A stretch of DNA of 64,000 nucleotides from Thalassotalea euphylliae (GCF_003390395.1 NZ_QUOV01000001.1:2852001-2916000), one strand, 5' to 3'. Shown: positions 35,043-45,836, counted from the first letter of the stretch. Made by a program: numbers and translations. Notes: a model not told the origin generated them from the letters alone.

Positions 35043-37517
35043 TTAGAATGTTTGACCAATGTTAAAGCTGAAGAAACTTGTATCATCCCCATCTTCTTTT
35101 TTCAATGCTTTGGCGAAGCTAAAGATCATTGGTCCCATTGGCGATAACCATTGTACAGATAAACCAGCCGAACTACGGTAGCGGCCAATATCTGAATAAT
35201 CATCAATCTTGATAAATTCGTTCGGGTCGAGGTCGCGGTAGTCATCAACGTCAAACTCGGTATCCCACACGTTACCAACATCAACGAATAAGCTGCTACG
35301 TACACTGTTCGAGAAGCCTTCGTCAACAAACGGTAATGGGAATACTAGCTCCACACCACCAATGGCAAGAGCGTTACCACCTACTGAATTTCGTGAAATA
35401 TCAATAATGTCATGGTCTGGCCCTAAACAACAGGCGCCACCATTACCAACAGGGTCTGGCGTACCGCCAATTGCGGTTGGGCGTCTAAAGATCGCACGTG
35501 GGCCAACAACGTTGTTTTCAAAGCCACGTAGCGTGTCTGAACCACCTGCTCTGAAGTTTTCCCAGAATGGTAAAATTTGGTCATTACCATTGATGGTATC
35601 GTAACCGTTCGCGTAACCCGCTTCAAAGCGCGTTAAGACCGTCCATTTTTGATCACGAGTTAGCGGGAAGTACCACTTGGTTTTCAAATTTAACTTAAAG
35701 AAGTTAACGTCTGAATTCGGCGTTGTAATTTTCGCTGAAAAGCTTTGTTGTGAACCCGCCGTTGGGAAAGTACCACGGTTAAGGGTTGAACGTGAAATAC
35801 CGGCTGATAAATCAAAGGTTTCAAACGTTAATCTCGCGTCTGGATCATCCGGATCTGAATATAATTCGTAGAAGCGTTGAATTTGCTCATAGGTTTGTAA
35901 ACGCGTAATACCGTTACTCTTGTAACCTAAGCCAAAGTTAACGCGTACATATTCGTTGATTGGGAAACCAAGGTTTACGCCAACACCATAGGTTTTGTTT
36001 TCGTATTCAACTAAGTTTGCACTACCGGCATCGAACTCGTTGTAGTACAAAGAGCCGCCAAGTGAAATGCCATCAACGGTAAAATATGGATCTGTGTATG
36101 ATACGCTCACCGCACGTGAGTAACTTACCGTATTAATATTGAATGCTAATCGGTTACCCGTTCCTAAGAAGTTATTTTGCTGAACACCGGCATTTAAACT
36201 TAAGTTCGTTTGCGAGCCATAACCAATACCTGCGGTAAATGAGCCTGAAGGTTGCTCTTTTACATCAAAGTCAACGTTTACCAGATCTTCTTCACCCGGT
36301 AGCTGGGTGGTTTCAAATTCAACAGTTTCCATGTAAGGCAAGCGTGATAAACGCGCTTTTGAGCCTTCGACCAAGCTGTTTGATAACCATGCACCTTCCA
36401 TTTGACGAAGCTCACGACGCAAAACGCGATCGGCGGTCACATGGTTACCTTTAAAGTTGATGCGGTTTACGTAAATTCGTTTACCTGGGTCAACTGAAAT
36501 CGACAGCTTAACGGTTTTGTCGTCATCATTGATTTCTGGAATGGTAGTTACCTTCGGGTAAGCGTAACCGAATCGGCCTAAGAAACGGCTAATGGTTTCT
36601 TCAGTGTATGTAACTTCTGCGCCGTTATATAACTTGCCAGCTTTTAACGGGTTAATCGCGCGAATCGTTTGCTCAAACCCCGCCATGTCACCGACAAAGT
36701 CAACTTCGCTAACCGTGTACTGCTCACCTTCAGTGACGTTAAGGGCAATATAAACTTGCTCTTTATTTGGCGTCATCGACACTTGTGTTGAATCTACTTT
36801 AAAGCGCAGGTAACCGCGATCTAAATAGAAACTTTCAATGGTTTCCATATCCCCTTGCAGGGTTTGCTTTTGGTAGCGGTCTTGCGCCAAGAAGTCCCAC
36901 CATGGCGAGTCATAAGTTAGCTCAATGTTCTTAAGCACTTCCTCGTCAGTAAAGACTTCATTACCCACTAAGTTAATCTGTTCAATCGCAGCGGCGTCGC
37001 CTTCTTCAAAAACAAACTTTAAGTTAACTCGATTGCGCGGTAGGTGAGTAACTTCAGCCTTAACATTAGCGTTGTACTTACCAACACTGTGGTAGAAATC
37101 TTCCAAGCCCATTTCTATGCCTGAAATAACTGTACGGTCGAGCGTTTCACCGACGCGAATATTACTGTCGTCTAGACTTTGCGTTAGTTGCTCGTCTTTA
37201 AGGTCACTATTGCCTTCAAAGGTGATCTCACTAATCGTTTCACGCTCTTGAACGCTATAAATAACGCGATTGCCGTCTTTAAACACCTGAATGTTGTTAA
37301 AGTGGCCGGATTTATACAAAGCTTTTATCGATTGTGATACGCGGAATTCGTTTAGGGTGTCGCCAACATTAAATGGAATATGCGTTAATGCTGCGCCTAA
37401 CGCGACACGCTGTAGCCCTCTGATTTGGATATCTTCAACTTGGAAGTCATCTGAAGCTTGAACAGACGTGCCTAAGGTGCCTAATAGAACCGCTAAGGCA
37501 ATTTTTTTAATCATCAT
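35043..37517 (-). CDS. bamA: Outer membrane protein assembly factor BamA, 824 aa
   Basis: Central pore of the BAM machine that folds beta-barrel proteins into the outer membrane. Signal peptide (~1-22, SVQASDD), five POTRA domains (~24-425) and a 16-strand barrel (~428-824) ending in a terminal Phe, the usual barrel signature (FFSFNIGQTF). Conserved barrel segments include GIGYGSQTNLSLNAGVQQNNFLG and FRAGGSDTLRGFE. One extracellular loop has a Cys-Cys pair (GGACCLGPDHD). Length similar to E. coli (810 aa). Sits between rseP and skp as usual. Confidence 0.96.
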   Translation of the reverse strand: MMIKKIALAVLLGTLGTSVQASDDFQVEDIQIRGLQRVALGAALTHIPFNVGDTLNEFRVSQSIKALYKSGHFNNIQVFKDGNRVIYSVQERETISEITFEGNSDLKDEQLTQSLDDSNIRVGETLDRTVISGIEMGLEDFYHSVGKYNANVKAEVTHLPRNRVNLKFVFEEGDAAAIEQINLVGNEVFTDEEVLKNIELTYDSPWWDFLAQDRYQKQTLQGDMETIESFYLDRGYLRFKVDSTQVSMTPNKEQVYIALNVTEGEQYTVSEVDFVGDMAGFEQTIRAINPLKAGKLYNGAEVTYTEETISRFLGRFGYAYPKVTTIPEINDDDKTVKLSISVDPGKRIYVNRINFKGNHVTADRVLRRELRQMEGAWLSNSLVEGSKARLSRLPYMETVEFETTQLPGEEDLVNVDFDVKEQPSGSFTAGIGYGSQTNLSLNAGVQQNNFLGTGNRLAFNINTVSYSRAVSVSYTDPYFTVDGISLGGSLYYNEFDAGSANLVEYENKTYGVGVNLGFPINEYVRVNFGLGYKSNGITRLQTYEQIQRFYELYSDPDDPDARLTFETFDLSAGISRSTLNRGTFPTAGSQQSFSAKITTPNSDVNFFKLNLKTKWYFPLTRDQKWTVLTRFEAGYANGYDTINGNDQILPFWENFRAGGSDTLRGFENNVVGPRAIFRRPTAIGGTPDPVGNGGACCLGPDHDIIDISRNSVGGNALAIGGVELVFPLPFVDEGFSNSVRSSLFVDVGNVWDTEFDVDDYRDLDPNEFIKIDDYSDIGRYRSSAGLSVQWLSPMGPMIFSFAKALKKEDGDDTSFFSFNIGQTF

Positions 37518-37544
37518 AAGTGTAACTTTGTTTACTTCTTTTTA

Positions 37545-38900
37545 TTAAAGCCGCGATATATCGTTAAAGATGGCGATGCTCATTAAGGTGAGTAACGCAA
37601 GTGCCCCGAATCGAAATCCCAACTCTTGAATTTTTTCTGGTACAGGCTTTCCTGTTAAAAGCTCTATAAGGTAATAAAGTAAATGGCCGCCATCAAGTAC
37701 TGGTAACGGTAAAAGGTTAATTATTCCTAAATTAATGCTAATTAACGCTAAAAAGCCCAAAAAATAAACGAATCCATAGCCAGCACTATTTCCTGCGCCT
37801 TGTGCGATGGAAATTGGCCCACTTAAGTTCTTCACTGACACATCACCAGTGATTAACTTGCCAATCATTTCGAAACTTAAGACCACTAAATTCCACGTAC
37901 GTTCCATACTTTCAGGAAAACTTCCCAAAACGCCATGAGCAATAGTGATTCTATGTCCCTCAGGCCAAGGATCTAACTTAGGTGAAATTCCAAGATATCC
38001 GACTAATTTACCATTGACTTCACGAGCATCTGGCAAAACCGTTAGTGCTACTTGCTGACCGTTACGTAACACAGTCAAGGCAACCTCTTGTTTGGCTAAG
38101 GCTTTTATCTCAGTCGCAAAAAATCGCCAGTCATTATTGATGGTCTCGCCATTAATTGACAGCAGTGTATCACCTATTTGTAAACCAGCTTTTGCGGCAG
38201 CACTGCCCTCTCCAACCGCAGCTACTTCGGTATGGACTTTAGGAGAAAATGGCACAATGCCTAAGCTTGCTAATGACGAGGTTTTCTCTGGTGCAAATTG
38301 CCAGTCAGCGGTGTCTAGCGTGAACTCTTTGGCGTAAACGCTGTCTGGTTGTCTCGCTTTAATGGCAATGGACGATTGGCCAATCTCGCCCACCAACGCC
38401 ATGTTAATATCTTGCCAATCTTTGACTGACTTGCCTGCGACCTCAGTGATTTCACCGTTAACAGGCAGCTGCGCTTTTGCCGCAATAGAATTAGGCGTTA
38501 ACTCACCAATGTAAGGTTTTACACTAGGTACGCCAATTAAAAACATGAAATAGAAAGCAACAATGGCAAAAGCGAAGTTGGCTAGCGGGCCGGCAGCAAT
38601 GATCGCAATACGCTGGTATACAGATTTATTATTAAAGGCGAGATGAGCTTTTTCTGATGGTACATCGTCAACTCGCTCGTCGAGCATTTTAACGTAACCA
38701 CCGAGCGGAATAAGCGCTACGACAAACTCAGTACCGTGTTTGTCAGTTCGTCGCCAAATTGGTTTGCCAAAACCAACCGAAAAGCGGTCTACTTGCACCC
38801 CACACTTACGTGCTACCCAAAAGTGACCGTACTCATGCACTGTTACGAGTATACCTAAGGCAACAACAAAAGAGGCTAGATTCCAAATCACATCAAACAT
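37545..38900 (-). CDS. rseP: Site-2 intramembrane metalloprotease RseP, 451 aa
   Basis: Cleaves the anti-sigma factor RseA inside the membrane to release sigma-E, and clears signal-peptide remnants. Zinc motif HEYGH near residues 23-27 in TM1, two PDZ domains (~125-300), and the LDG motif in NLLPLPVLDGGHLLYY (~390-405). Four TM helices in total. Length equals E. coli RseP (450 aa). Lies upstream of bamA, a sigma-E target in many species. Confidence 0.95.
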   Translation of the reverse strand: MFDVIWNLASFVVALGILVTVHEYGHFWVARKCGVQVDRFSVGFGKPIWRRTDKHGTEFVVALIPLGGYVKMLDERVDDVPSEKAHLAFNNKSVYQRIAIIAAGPLANFAFAIVAFYFMFLIGVPSVKPYIGELTPNSIAAKAQLPVNGEITEVAGKSVKDWQDINMALVGEIGQSSIAIKARQPDSVYAKEFTLDTADWQFAPEKTSSLASLGIVPFSPKVHTEVAAVGEGSAAAKAGLQIGDTLLSINGETINNDWRFFATEIKALAKQEVALTVLRNGQQVALTVLPDAREVNGKLVGYLGISPKLDPWPEGHRITIAHGVLGSFPESMERTWNLVVLSFEMIGKLITGDVSVKNLSGPISIAQGAGNSAGYGFVYFLGFLALISINLGIINLLPLPVLDGGHLLYYLIELLTGKPVPEKIQELGFRFGALALLTLMSIAIFNDISRL

Positions 38901-38910
38901 TTGCTCAACC

Positions 38911-40131
38911 TCACTCGCTTTCCATTAATTTTGCTAGTTGATCTTTAGCGTATACGCGCACATTCGCGTCTAACGAAATAACGTCATCAATCGTAGTCAC
39001 TTGTTGTGAGACAAATTGCTGCACCGATAATTCATTGATACGGAAAATGTCGGTAAATTTGATTTGGTGATTTAAGAAGGCTTCAACTGCAATTTCATTA
39101 GCGGCATTAAGCGCGGTACAAGCCGCTTGGCCTTGAGAGCAGGCATCTATCGCTAGCTTTAAATTTGGGTAGCGCTCAAAATCAACCGCTTCAAACTCAA
39201 ATGGTTTGGTATTGAAAAAATCAAGCGGTTCAACGCCTGCATCAATACGCTCTGGGTATGCCATGGCATGCGCAATTGGTGTACGCATATCTGGGTTACC
39301 CATTTGCGCGATCACTGAGCCATCTTTGTATTGCACCATTGAATGAATGGTACTTTGCGGGTGCAGTACCACCTGAATTTGCGAAGGCTCAACATTGAAA
39401 AGCCATTTTGCTTCGATAAACTCTAGGCCTTTGTTCATCATAGTCGCAGAGTCTACCGAGATTTTCTTGCCCATGTCCCAGTTTGGATGAGCAACCGCTT
39501 GCTCTGGTGCTACATCCGCTAACTCACTAACGGGCTTAGTGCGAAACGGTCCACCAGAGCCCGTGAGTAAAATTTTGCTAATACCATTGTCGGCCAGTTG
39601 GCATTCGCCCGGCCTGTGCTGTTCAAACTCTGGTAAACACTGGAAAATCGCATTGTGCTCGCTATCAATAGGCAATAATTTTGCGCCTGATGCTTTCACC
39701 GCGTCGATAAAGATTTGGCCTGAAGTGACTAACGATTCTTTATTTGCCAGCAATACTCGCTTACCCGTTTTAACGGCAGATAGCGTTGGCATTAAGCCAG
39801 ATGAACCAACAATAGCTGCCATGACCGTATCAACCTGGTCACTGCTCGCAATATCACACAAGGCTTGTTCGCCATAGCTGACTTCAATATTGGCTATACC
39901 ATTTTCAACTAATAACGTTGACAGTTTTGTCGCCGTTTCTTGGCAGCCCATCACCACATATTGTGGTTTAAACTCAAGACACTGCGCTAACATTTTCTCA
40001 ACGCGAGAGTTTGCTGACATTGAAATGACAGTAAAACGCTCAGGGTGGCGCCTAACAATATCTAAGGTGCTTTCACCAATAGAACCCGTCGAACCTAAAA
40101 TACAAAGTTGATGTTGCTGCATACTAATCAC
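38911..40131 (-). CDS. dxr: 1-deoxy-D-xylulose 5-phosphate reductoisomerase, 406 aa
   Basis: NADPH enzyme making 2-C-methyl-D-erythritol 4-phosphate in the MEP isoprenoid pathway. Nucleotide-binding [15 protein letters not shown] (~11-25); [23 protein letters not shown] and the metal/substrate loop [11 protein letters not shown] are intact; [21 protein letters not shown] is diagnostic. Length ~398-406 aa is normal. The start used is the ATG at 40131; an ATG two codons in gives [14 protein letters not shown] and is equally likely. 10 bp from rseP. Confidence 0.95.
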   Translation of the reverse strand: MISMQQHQLCILGSTGSIGESTLDIVRRHPERFTVISMSANSRVEKMLAQCLEFKPQYVVMGCQETATKLSTLLVENGIANIEVSYGEQALCDIASSDQVDTVMAAIVGSSGLMPTLSAVKTGKRVLLANKESLVTSGQIFIDAVKASGAKLLPIDSEHNAIFQCLPEFEQHRPGECQLADNGISKILLTGSGGPFRTKPVSELADVAPEQAVAHPNWDMGKKISVDSATMMNKGLEFIEAKWLFNVEPSQIQVVLHPQSTIHSMVQYKDGSVIAQMGNPDMRTPIAHAMAYPERIDAGVEPLDFFNTKPFEFEAVDFERYPNLKLAIDACSQGQAACTALNAANEIAVEAFLNHQIKFTDIFRINELSVQQFVSQQVTTIDDVISLDANVRVYAKDQLAKLMESE

Positions 40132-40149
40132 AAATAAACACTGGGCTGC

Positions 40150-41016
40150 TTACCAGCCAATTAGCACATAGCACAGTGCGTAAATTGGCGCTGTCGCGGT
40201 TAAACTATCAATGCGATCAAGTACACCGCCATGACCCGGTAAAATCGAACCACTGTCTTTCACTCCTGCTTGGCGCTTAAACATGCTTTCGTTTAAATCA
40301 CCTAATACAGAAATAGTGGTAATGACAACCGTTACAGGAAGTACAATGGCGAACTGCTCTGCGTTCCAACCAATGATTTTGCCAGCGGTAACCACCAGCA
40401 AACAGGCAGAAGCGATACCACCGAAGAAACCCTCTAACGTTTTACCTGGGCTTACATTTGGCATTAGTTTGTGTTTACCAATTGATTTACCCACAAAGTA
40501 CGCACCAATATCAGCGCTCCACACCATCAAGAACAAGAACATAATGAGCTGTGCACCATGATATGGGTCGGTTTGGTATTCGCTTGAACGGATCACCATA
40601 AACGCAAGCCAAGCAGGTACTAAAGTTAGCCAGCCAAAGACACCGCGAATCGAGCGATGGCTTGACCAAAATGAACTAAATCTCGGGTACAAGAATGTTA
40701 ATAATGCCGACAATGCCCACCAAGCAACGGCAAGCCACAATATGTAGATAGCATTTTGTTGCAGCACGCCTTTGTCAAGCCACAAAGACTCTGGTGGCAT
40801 AAATGACCAAATCGCCCCTAAAATAACGACACTGGCAAATACGAAAAATAAACGACGGGTTTTACGAGCAAAGCCCATTAATGGGCCCCACTCCCATGCA
40901 CCAATGGCCATAATAGCAACCATTAATGCGCCGAACAGAGGCAACGGCAAATAGAAGATTGCCGCAATAGCTAACGGCGCTAAGACAACGGCCGTAAGAA
41001 TTCTTTGCTTTAACAA
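40150..41016 (-). CDS. cdsA: Phosphatidate cytidylyltransferase, 288 aa
   Basis: Makes CDP-diacylglycerol from phosphatidic acid and CTP, the branch point for all phospholipids. Integral membrane protein with about eight helices. The CdsA signature SVLGDLNESMFKRQAGVKDSG and LPGHGGVLDRIDS lies near the C-terminus (~235-272). Length normal. Located between uppS and dxr as in other gammaproteobacteria. Confidence 0.95.
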   Translation of the reverse strand: MLKQRILTAVVLAPLAIAAIFYLPLPLFGALMVAIMAIGAWEWGPLMGFARKTRRLFFVFASVVILGAIWSFMPPESLWLDKGVLQQNAIYILWLAVAWWALSALLTFLYPRFSSFWSSHRSIRGVFGWLTLVPAWLAFMVIRSSEYQTDPYHGAQLIMFLFLMVWSADIGAYFVGKSIGKHKLMPNVSPGKTLEGFFGGIASACLLVVTAGKIIGWNAEQFAIVLPVTVVITTISVLGDLNESMFKRQAGVKDSGSILPGHGGVLDRIDSLTATAPIYALCYVLIGW

Positions 41017-41028
41017 GCGATATTCCTT

Positions 41029-41781
41029 TTATTGTTGTTTTACTTGCTCACCAGTTTGACCAAAACGTCGTTCGCGTTGGCAAAAAGTGTCCACCGCTTT
41101 ATTAAACTCGTTTTCGTTAAAGTCAGGCCATAGGGTATCAGTGAAGTAAAACTCCGCATAAGCCGCCTGCCACAGTAAAAAGTTACTAATACGGTGGTCA
41201 CCACCTGTGCGAATAAGTAAGTCTAATTCTGGCATATCTGCCAAGCTAGTATGCTGGTGTAACAACTCCTCGTTGATGTCAGCAGTTGAAATTTCATTAG
41301 CTTGAACTTGTGCGGCTAACTTTCTGGCGGCATGGGCAATATCCCAACGACCACCATAGTTTGCTGCAACAGATAACACCATGCCTTGGTTGTGCTCGGT
41401 GAGTTGCTCTGCGGCTCTGATTTTTTCTTGTAGTTTGTCAGAGAAACGCGACACATCACCAATCACTCGAAATTTTATATCGTTTTTATGCAAGCGCTTT
41501 ACTTCGCGATTTAGCACTAACATAAACAGTTCCATTAATACCGAAACTTCTTCTTCAGGTCGCAACCAGTTCTCGCTACTAAAAGCGAATAGGGTTAACG
41601 CTTTTACGCCCATTTTGCGAGCCGCACTAACCGATGCACGAACAGACTCAACACCAGATTTGTGGCCAAAAACGCGTTTTTTGCCCTGCTGCTGAGCCCA
41701 ACGCCCATTGCCGTCCATAATGATGGCAACATGCTGCGGTGCGCTGATAGCTGAAGTTTCTAATTCAGAGATGTTTGACAC
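41029..41781 (-). CDS. uppS: Undecaprenyl diphosphate synthase, 250 aa
   Basis: cis-Prenyltransferase making the C55 lipid carrier for peptidoglycan and O-antigen from IPP. The catalytic Asp is in [17 protein letters not shown] (~21-37); [13 protein letters not shown] and [24 protein letters not shown] (~195-218) are the family motifs. Length normal (253 aa in E. coli). A hairpin with T-tract lies between frr and this gene. Confidence 0.95.
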   Translation of the reverse strand: MSNISELETSAISAPQHVAIIMDGNGRWAQQQGKKRVFGHKSGVESVRASVSAARKMGVKALTLFAFSSENWLRPEEEVSVLMELFMLVLNREVKRLHKNDIKFRVIGDVSRFSDKLQEKIRAAEQLTEHNQGMVLSVAANYGGRWDIAHAARKLAAQVQANEISTADINEELLHQHTSLADMPELDLLIRTGGDHRISNFLLWQAAYAEFYFTDTLWPDFNENEFNKAVDTFCQRERRFGQTGEQVKQQ

Positions 41782-41795
41782 TTAAATCTCACTAT

Positions 41796-41829
41796 ATAAA
41801 AACGCCGTAGTAAAACTTCACTACGGCGT
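41796..41829 (-). terminator. Hairpin with T tract between frr and uppS
   Basis: Stem acgccgtag/ctacggcgt (41802-41810 and 41821-41829), 10-nt loop, then ttttata on the minus strand. It looks like an intrinsic terminator that may partly end the pyrH-frr transcript and uncouple it from the envelope genes downstream. Confidence 0.7.
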
Positions 41830-41849
41830 GTATTCCTTTCGCTGGAAAA

Positions 41850-42407
41850 TTAAATTTCCATTAATTCCGCTTCTTTTTCAACCAGTAGTTGGTCTACTTG
41901 CTTCACATATTTGTCGGTGATTTTTTGGATTTCATCTTCCGCTTGGTGCATCTCGTCATCACTGATTTCTTTTTCTTTGTTCAGTGTTTTCACATCAGAG
42001 TTTGCATCACGGCGAATGTTGCGAATGGCAATTTTACCGTTCTCACCTTCACCTTTAACCACTTTTACTAGGTCTTTACGACGTTCTTCAGTCAGCGGCG
42101 GCAATGGAATGCGAATCAGCGTGCCCTGTGAAGACGGGTTTAAACCTAAATCAGACGATAAAATCGCTTTTTCAACAGCGCCGATCATTGATTTATCAAA
42201 CACTGTGATCGCTAATGTACGTGCATCTGGAACTGAAACGTTACCCACTTGGTTAAGTGGTGTATCAGCACCGTAGTAATCTACTGAAATGTTGTCCAAT
42301 AGTGAAGGATGCGCACGACCCGTACGGATTTTATTTAAATTTGTTTTTAATGATTCGATGCTCTTACTCATGCGAGTTTCTGCATCTTTTTTAATATCTT
42401 CAATCAC
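41850..42407 (-). CDS. frr: Ribosome recycling factor, 185 aa
   Basis: Splits post-termination ribosomes together with EF-G. Starts [20 protein letters not shown], contains [17 protein letters not shown] (~25-41) and [21 protein letters not shown] (~130-150), diagnostic of Frr. Length equals E. coli (185 aa). 25 bp downstream of pyrH, the usual pair. Confidence 0.96.
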   Translation of the reverse strand: MIEDIKKDAETRMSKSIESLKTNLNKIRTGRAHPSLLDNISVDYYGADTPLNQVGNVSVPDARTLAITVFDKSMIGAVEKAILSSDLGLNPSSQGTLIRIPLPPLTEERRKDLVKVVKGEGENGKIAIRNIRRDANSDVKTLNKEKEISDDEMHQAEDEIQKITDKYVKQVDQLLVEKEAELMEI

Positions 42408-42432
42408 TTGGATATTCCTTAATACTGAACAA

Positions 42433-43173
42433 TTAATCTAAGTTTTCGGCGTGATCTATGGTTGTGCCTTCAGCTTGGCCCATTACCACACTTTTTAATG
42501 CGCCCGGCTTGTTCATGTTGAATACACGAATTGGCATGCTGTGATCACGCGCTAGGGTAAAGGCCGCTAAGTCCATTACCTTTAATTCTTTTTCTAGCAC
42601 TTCTTGGTAAGTTAAGTGGCTGTATAAAGTTGCTTCTGGATTTTTTACCGGATCTTCCGAGTAAATGCCATCAACTTTTGTCGCTTTTAATACAGCGTCA
42701 GCTTCAATTTCGATACCGCGTAAACACGCAGCTGAATCTGTGGTAAAGAATGGGTTACCTGTACCGGCACTGAAAATAACCACGCGACCTGACTTTAACA
42801 TGCCAATCGCATCAGCCCAGTTGTATGTGTCACAAACACCAGCTAAGTCGATTGCCGACATTAAACGTGCATTTACAAACGCGCGGTGAAGTGCGTCACG
42901 CATCGCAAGACCATTCATTACCGTTGCTAGCATCCCCATTTGGTCGCCAACAACACGGTTCATGCCCGCTTCAGCAAGACCAGCACCACGGAATAAGTTA
43001 CCACCACCGATCACTAAGCCTACTTGAATACCTAACTCAACGAGTTCTTTTATTTCTTGCGCCATGCGGTCAAGAATTTTCGGATCAATACCGAAACCTT
43101 CATCACCCATAAGGGCTTCACCACTGAGTTTTAGAAGAATACGACGATACGTAGGTTTAGGGTTGGTGCTCAT
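42433..43173 (-). CDS. pyrH: Uridylate kinase, 246 aa
   Basis: Hexameric UMP kinase of the amino-acid-kinase fold, making UDP from [23 protein letters not shown] (~11-30), [12 protein letters not shown] (~53-64) and [15 protein letters not shown] (~135-149) are family motifs. Length normal (241 aa in E. coli). Normally follows tsf directly; here it is separated from tsf by two inserted genes (43330-44773). Confidence 0.96.
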   Translation of the reverse strand: MSTNPKPTYRRILLKLSGEALMGDEGFGIDPKILDRMAQEIKELVELGIQVGLVIGGGNLFRGAGLAEAGMNRVVGDQMGMLATVMNGLAMRDALHRAFVNARLMSAIDLAGVCDTYNWADAIGMLKSGRVVIFSAGTGNPFFTTDSAACLRGIEIEADAVLKATKVDGIYSEDPVKNPEATLYSHLTYQEVLEKELKVMDLAAFTLARDHSMPIRVFNMNKPGALKSVVMGQAEGTTIDHAENLD

Positions 43174-43329
43174 AAGCTCAAGATTCCTGTAGATAAAACT
43201 GTCGCAGCCGAAATTGACCGCGGCTATTTTAATGGTTTTTACAAAACATCTAAAGCTTTAAATAAAGAAAGGGAATTTAGCGGCGCTTTAATAGAAAAAA
43301 GCGGTTATTTAATATGCGAATTAGATATT

Positions 43330-43710
43330 TTACTCCACTTTTAAGCGCAGCTTTAACCACAATGCCATTGCGCCAAATGCCAATTCTGCTGCCAGATATA
43401 TGCACATGATGAGATTTGGGTCACCATCAATCACTATACCTGTAAGCCGACCCAATGCCATTGAGAGCAAAAAGAGTGCGACCATTGTTAACGCTAAGTC
43501 AATATCATTTCGAACTTTTACAATCAGCAATAGCAGCAAACCAATAGCCAATTGTGCGCCGCCATATGTAGCTCGAAAATCAATGATAGCAGAAGAACTC
43601 GTTGGACTTGCATCGGTTATCAACATCGCCATTTCAATTGGGAAAAAAATAAAGCCCAAACCATAGAGCAAAAAGAAAACTGCTGTTGCGTAACATAATA
43701 GTTTTGCCAT
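43330..43710 (-). CDS. DUF4345-type small membrane protein, 126 aa
   Basis: Four hydrophobic helices (~4-24, ~45-65, ~73-93, ~100-120). The loop IIDFRATYGGAQLAIGL after the first helix is the pattern I associate with DUF4345 proteins; no biochemical function is known to me. ATG at 43710 with a good site (ggaggg, 5-6 nt upstream). It lies between pyrH and tsf, on their strand, 156 bp from pyrH, and is not part of the usual gene order. Confidence 0.78.
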   Translation of the reverse strand: MAKLLCYATAVFFLLYGLGFIFFPIEMAMLITDASPTSSSAIIDFRATYGGAQLAIGLLLLLIVKVRNDIDLALTMVALFLLSMALGRLTGIVIDGDPNLIMCIYLAAELAFGAMALWLKLRLKVE

Positions 43711-43957
43711 TTATCCCTCCAAGAAATTAATAGGTGATCACGAGCCAATAGATTTAATCTACCTTTAACATCGCAAAGCTAAATAGCCATAAATTCATCT
43801 GCGAAAACGAGGTAAAAGTTGATTATTTAACGCCCCTTGATTGAAATCAACAGCTTACAGAGCACTTTTCTAGTATTCTGCTCACTCTAAGACTAAAGCA
43901 ACATATTCGCTGTTATTCATAAAAGCGCCAGAGGCAATCGATAAGGACATCAGGGAA

Positions 43958-44773
43958 ATGAGAATTAAAGTTTTTGCCACCGTATTAGGTTCGCTGCTAA
44001 TCGCCCATGCACAAGCAGATTCTGTTGGTTTATATTTCGGCGGCCAATTTTGGCAGAGCAATGCAAGTGGCGCGCTTGGCGGGAAAAACACGCAAGTGGA
44101 TTTCAATTTGGAAAACGAGCAGCAAACTAGTTTCTTTGTTGCAGTTGAGCATCCTCTGCCTTTTCTGCCTAACCTGCGTATTGCCCAAACATCATTAGAC
44201 ACCACAGGTAAGGCAACGTTAGTACAAGCGCTTAATTTCGGCGGCGACACTTTCCCTATTAGCAACCAAGTGAGTGCTGATGTTGATATGAGTTATACCG
44301 ACTACACCTTGTATTACGAAATAATCGACAATCGTGCTATTTCGGTTGATTTAGGGCTAACCGCGCGGGACTTTAGCGGCGACATTGCCCTGACAGGTTC
44401 AACTGTACTTATCGAAGAATGTGAAATTATAGTGCCGGACACCTGTGTTGCCCCAACCGTAACAGGCTCCCGTATTCCCCAAGGTAAAATTAATATCGAC
44501 GATATCGAACCTATGTTATACGCAGCGACAATGATTAGTTTGCCGCTAAGAGGTCTGCACTTCTTTGCTCAAGGTGATGTCTCTGTTACAGGTGATCATT
44601 CACTTGCAGATTATCAAGTTGGCCTACGTTACGACCTAATACAAAATATGGTCGTAGACTTAAATCTAACGCTAGGCTATCGGGCAGTGAATCTCGAATT
44701 CGAAGATTTAGATGGTTTATATAGTGACCTTAAATTTAAAGGTGCTTTTGCAGGAATGGTTGTTCATTTTTAG
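43958..44773 (+). CDS. TIGR04219-type outer-membrane beta-barrel protein, 271 aa
   Basis: Signal peptide (~1-21, AHAQADS), then alternating amphipathic strands with SVGLYFGGQFWQSNASG at the start and FKGAFAGMVVHF at the end, whose terminal Phe is typical of outer-membrane barrels. The overall pattern matches the TIGR04219 family found in Alteromonadales and Vibrio. A two-Cys extracellular loop (EECEIIVPDTCVAP, ~151-164) may form a disulfide. It runs opposite to tsf and pyrH, which flank it. Function unknown. Confidence 0.8.
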   Translation: MRIKVFATVLGSLLIAHAQADSVGLYFGGQFWQSNASGALGGKNTQVDFNLENEQQTSFFVAVEHPLPFLPNLRIAQTSLDTTGKATLVQALNFGGDTFPISNQVSADVDMSYTDYTLYYEIIDNRAISVDLGLTARDFSGDIALTGSTVLIEECEIIVPDTCVAPTVTGSRIPQGKINIDDIEPMLYAATMISLPLRGLHFFAQGDVSVTGDHSLADYQVGLRYDLIQNMVVDLNLTLGYRAVNLEFEDLDGLYSDLKFKGAFAGMVVHF

Positions 44774-44821
44774 CCTTTTTAAAGGTTATAAACCAAATTA
44801 ACCTATTGAAGGCACCAATAA

Positions 44822-44842
44822 TGAGGAGCAATCCTCACTTTT
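44822..44842 (+). terminator. Weak terminator after the barrel gene
   Basis: Short stem tgagga/tcctca (44822-44837) with loop gcaa, then ctttt. Only 6 bp, so it may be weak; the stronger bidirectional terminator at 44935 backs it up. Confidence 0.45.
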
Positions 44843-44930
44843 CTTTGCCCATTGCCCCCTTTAGTTTGTAGCTCCACATTGATAAAAAATAATGCTTAAT
44901 AATTACACCTTTAGCTATTTCATTAGCCAT

Positions 44931-44958
44931 AAAAAAACCGCTCAGTTGAGCGGTTTTT
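44931..44958. terminator. Bidirectional terminator between the barrel gene and tsf
   Basis: Stem aaaccgctca/tgagcggttt (44935-44956), A-run and T-run on either side. Ends the rpsB-tsf transcript on the minus strand 41 bp past tsf. Confidence 0.87.
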
Positions 44959-44996
44959 AGTAAGCTTTATTTAAACTAGCTAATAGCTAATTTAAA

Positions 44997-45836
44997 TTAT
45001 TCGCCTTTAGCTGCAGCGATTTGCGCTTCAACTTCTGCTGCGAAATCTTCTTCTTTCTTCTCGATACCTTCACCTACTTCTAGGCGAACGAATGCAGAAA
45101 CTGAAGTTGCTTTTTCTTTAAGAACCTGACCAACAGTGCTCTTTGGTTCCATGATGAAAGCTTGACCCGTTAAAGAAATTTCACCAGTGAATTTCTTCAT
45201 GCGGCCAGTAACCATTTTCTCAGCGATTTCAGCAGGCTTGCCTTCGTTCATCGCGATGTCGATTTGGATAGCTTTTTCTTTTTCTACTACGTCAGCTGGT
45301 ACATCTTCAGGGTTGATGAACTCAGGCTTAGACGCAGCAACGTGCATTGCCATGTGCTTAAGTGTTTCAGCGTCACCTTCACCAGCAACAACAACACCAA
45401 TTTTTGCACCGTGCTTGTAAGAAGCTAGGTTAGCACCTTCAACGTATGCTACGCGACGTACGTTGATGTTTTCACCGATTTTAGCAACTAGTGCAACACG
45501 CTCTTCTTCGAACTTAGCTTGTAAGTCTTCGATAGATAATTTTTCAGCGGCAGCAGCGTCAGCAACTTTGTTAGCAAAGTTTAAGAAGTTTTCGTCTTTT
45601 GCAACGAAGTCAGTTTGACAGTTAACTTCTACTAATGCGCCGTCTTTAATGATGATTTGGCCTTCAGCAGCGATGTTACCCGCTTTTTTAGCAGCTTTTG
45701 CTTGACCAGACTTACGCATGTTTTCGATCGCAAGTTCCATATCACCGTCAGTTTCCTGAAGGGCTTTTTTACAATCCATCATGCCTGCGCCAGTACGGTC
45801 GCGTAATTCTTTAACTAATGCAGCAGTAATTGCCAT
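44997..45836 (-). CDS. tsf: Elongation factor Ts, 279 aa
   Basis: Nucleotide exchange factor for EF-Tu. Starts [26 protein letters not shown], contains the TDFV core ([15 protein letters not shown], ~75-89) and the usual [22 protein letters not shown]. Length matches E. coli (283 aa). 95 bp downstream of rpsB, its normal operon partner. Confidence 0.97.
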   Translation of the reverse strand: MAITAALVKELRDRTGAGMMDCKKALQETDGDMELAIENMRKSGQAKAAKKAGNIAAEGQIIIKDGALVEVNCQTDFVAKDENFLNFANKVADAAAAEKLSIEDLQAKFEEERVALVAKIGENINVRRVAYVEGANLASYKHGAKIGVVVAGEGDAETLKHMAMHVAASKPEFINPEDVPADVVEKEKAIQIDIAMNEGKPAEIAEKMVTGRMKKFTGEISLTGQAFIMEPKSTVGQVLKEKATSVSAFVRLEVGEGIEKKEEDFAAEVEAQIAAAKGE

